From NCBI RefSeq assembly GCF_019711595.1, contig NZ_JAIGNR010000002.1, positions 310,001-374,000 of the forward strand: DNA of 64,000 bases. The letters are read 5' to 3'. Below the pieces are notes generated by a model, which was given only the letters and a program-made list of their open reading frames with translations, searched no databases and was not told where the DNA came from. The first letter of the stretch is position 1. Every line of letters starts with the position of its first letter. This DNA is from Qipengyuania sphaerica (GTDB lineage Bacteria; Pseudomonadota; Alphaproteobacteria; Sphingomonadales; Sphingomonadaceae). A program made the translations under genes and the position numbers. This document shows, piece after piece, positions 62,409 through 64,000 of the stretch.

Positions 62409-63265
62409 AAGTCGAAAGCCTCGATCCGCATCGAGACTTTCCAGCTTTCGCCTGGGCCAAGGACCCGCATTCCGCTGTCGTCACGTTCGCGATTGAAGGC
62501 ATCGGTCATGTGGCTGACCGGCTCGACGCAGAAATAGTCTTCCCCTTCCGGGACATAGACCGTCGTGAATGTCAGCTCGTCGGATGGCAAGATACGGGCG
62601 CCAATTCCACGGTCGGGCCATTGCACCACCATCGCACCCTCGCGCCCCGTGTAGACGGTATCGACCTTGCGGGTGGCGACTGGGCGGCCGAACCACCAGT
62701 CGATGGCCTGCGAATGCTGATCGAGGTGCATCGGGATGCAATTCTCGTCGGTCTGCCATTCTCCCGTGTGCAGCGAACTGAACAGCGTGTGCTTGTTGCG
62801 CGGGAAATACGGATGGAAGCCGAGGCCCACCGGCATCTCGTCTTCCGAAAGGATCGTGATCCCGAGTTCCGCCGTGAAGCCACCGGGAGATACCGCATAA
62901 GATAGACTAGAGGCGAACTGCCACGGCCAATCCGCCGGATTGCAATCGAGCGAAAGCTCGAGACTGCTCTCGCTCTTGTCTGTCACTTCCCAAGGGCTCA
63001 GCCAGCCGAAGCCGTGGAGCACCGGGCATGCCGTATCGGCAGGATGGTTCGGGGATAGCGCGACCTCACGACCATCGAAATCGAAGAAAGACCCGGCAAT
63101 CCTGTTGGAAAAAGGGACCAAGGGAAAGCAGGCCATATCCAGCACCGAATTGCCGGGCCGACGGTCGAGTATTTGCCGCCCTTTCCAATGCGCCGTCTCG
63201 ATCGAACCGCCAGCCTGCGGGCCGACGGACAGTTCGAATTCACCGCAAGCGAGTTTGATGGACAA
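62405..63265 (-). CDS. galM: Aldose 1-epimerase (galactose mutarotase)
   Basis: This 286-aa protein resembles YphB/GalM-like mutarotases: FPLVPFSNRIAG, HGFGWLSPWEV, GLGFHPYFPR with the catalytic His and FCVEPVSHMTDAF with the catalytic Glu. It equilibrates alpha- and beta-galactose. Start TTG 63265 is chosen because AGGGA lies 8-9 nt upstream and no ATG or GTG fits. It is convergent with galK and shares its stop bases. Confidence 0.88.
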   Translation of the reverse strand: MSIKLACGEFELSVGPQAGGSIETAHWKGRQILDRRPGNSVLDMACFPLVPFSNRIAGSFFDFDGREVALSPNHPADTACPVLHGFGWLSPWEVTDKSESSLELSLDCNPADWPWQFASSLSYAVSPGGFTAELGITILSEDEMPVGLGFHPYFPRNKHTLFSSLHTGEWQTDENCIPMHLDQHSQAIDWWFGRPVATRKVDTVYTGREGAMVVQWPDRGIGARILPSDELTFTTVYVPEGEDYFCVEPVSHMTDAFNRERDDSGMRVLGPGESWKVSMRIEAFDF

Positions 63266-63452
63266 ATGTCGAGATCCCTAAAGCCGACAGCCACCCCTAT
63301 TGGACTTCATCGTTCCGCGAAACTGTTGCATGCGGATTTTCCGCTCGGGCTTCTTCGACGTAATCTCTCTCGCGCGAATGGTAACTGGCCGGGGCGCCGA
63401 TGAAGCTGGCACACGAACTGGCATGTCCGGGCGGGTCTGCTAGAACATCGCT

Positions 63453-64000
63453 ATGCCAGGCACCGCCACCAAGCGACGCACGCGTCTCGACCCGGAAACC
63501 CGCCGGTCGCTCATCCTGGACAGCGCTGCGGAAATCGTGGCCGAGGAAGGCGTGGCGGTGCTGACGATGGAGACGCTGGGACGCAAGGCAGGGATCAGCA
63601 AGTCGCTGGTCTACAATTACTTCTCGAATACCCGCGAGGTACTCAGCGAACTGCTCGAACGCGAATTGCGCCGCCAGCGCCGCGCGCAGAGCAAGGCTGC
63701 GGAGAATGTGGAAACATTCGAAGGGCTGGTCCGCGCGGTGACGCACGAATACCTCAACTATATCGACGAACGCGGCCTAATCATCGAACGGCTGCAGTCC
63801 GAACCGTCGGTCAGCGCAATTCATGACCCGACCGAATATGGCCGTGACGGCGCCGTGGAATATCTCGCGGCCATTGCCGCCCGGCATTTCGACCTCCCGC
63901 CCGAAATCGCGCATGCCGTGACCGATATCAGCTTCGGGCTTCCCGCAAATGCCGGGGCTTACCTGCTGAGGCGCGAAATTGGATTGGCCGAGCTGGAAGA
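63453..64000 (+). CDS. TetR-family regulator, C-terminal part missing at window edge
   Basis: From ATG 63453 a frame stays open to the window edge (182 codons) and begins MPGTATKRRTRLDPETRRSL, with a TetR helix-turn-helix (LTMETLGRKAGISKSLVYNYFSNTREVL, about 37-64). It is likely a repressor; target unknown. It lies 187 bp divergent from galM, so control of galM is one option. The rest of 63266-63452 shows nothing clear. Confidence 0.85.
   Translation, partial: MPGTATKRRTRLDPETRRSLILDSAAEIVAEEGVAVLTMETLGRKAGISKSLVYNYFSNTREVLSELLERELRRQRRAQSKAAENVETFEGLVRAVTHEYLNYIDERGLIIERLQSEPSVSAIHDPTEYGRDGAVEYLAAIAARHFDLPPEIAHAVTDISFGLPANAGAYLLRREIGLAELE

Noticed and set aside
1..64000. CRISPR arrays, insertion sequences, prophage and rRNA
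   Set aside because: No regularly spaced repeats, transposase, integrase or phage structural frames, and no rRNA-like sequence, were seen on either strand.

Overview
The window is high-GC, densely coding alphaproteobacterial DNA. The mix of carotenoid hydroxylase CrtZ, many TonB-dependent receptors of Caulobacter/sphingomonad type, DUF1476, queuosine-precursor transporter and tryptophan-halogenase-like genes inside a carbohydrate locus suggests Sphingomonadales, probably Erythrobacteraceae. This is inferred from gene content; no rRNA is present. I saw no phage genes, insertion sequences or CRISPR arrays.

Layout. 1-7.4 kb is core metabolism: a partial unknown gene, crtZ and a thioesterase on the minus strand; then leuC, a 52-aa membrane peptide, leuD, a quinone oxidoreductase, DUF1476, BolA and a CGFS glutaredoxin on the plus strand, ended by a strong terminator; then a NUDIX hydrolase behind a possible pseudoknot leader, tRNA-Arg(TCT) and a queuosine-precursor transporter. 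7.5-10.1 kb is a TonB-dependent receptor (TBDR). 10.3-18.0 kb is one compact minus-strand type IV secretion operon: lytic transglycosylase, virB2, B3, B4, B6, B9, B10, B11. No virB5, B7, B8 or virD4 is present.

18.2-24.0 kb pairs a proline/threonine-linker lipoprotein with a TBDR, flanked by a small exported protein and an OmpR/PhoB-type regulator with a degenerate receiver. GTCAC-type direct repeats lie upstream of both the regulator and the lipoprotein. 24.1-27.6 kb is a minus-strand oxidoreductase group: flavin reductase, nitronate monooxygenase, SDR, aldo/keto reductase.

27.8-43.8 kb is a carbohydrate-utilisation locus: a large TBDR, four FAD halogenase-family genes in tandem, a LacI regulator, an MFS transporter, a GH3 beta-glucosidase lipoprotein and a FucP-type sugar transporter. 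Matching LacI-type operators sit in front of the TBDR (two imperfect copies) and the GH3 gene (a perfect 20-bp palindrome), suggesting one regulon for beta-glucoside or oligosaccharide uptake.

43.8-45.5 kb holds a CysQ-like phosphatase and a CitE/HpcH lyase. 45.7-50.1 kb is the most unusual part: three translationally coupled genes for a membrane protein with an internal duplication, a DyP-type heme peroxidase, and a cytochrome P450 lacking the acid-alcohol pair. They converge on a winged-helix/TolB-like/TPR regulator. Upstream of that regulator, on the other strand, are two near-identical 40-aa hydrophobic peptide genes. 52.5-63.3 kb is a TBDR behind a structured leader, then a galactoside locus: GH42 beta-galactosidase, sodium/solute symporter, GH36 alpha-galactosidase, galT, galK and galM. 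The window ends inside a TetR-family gene.
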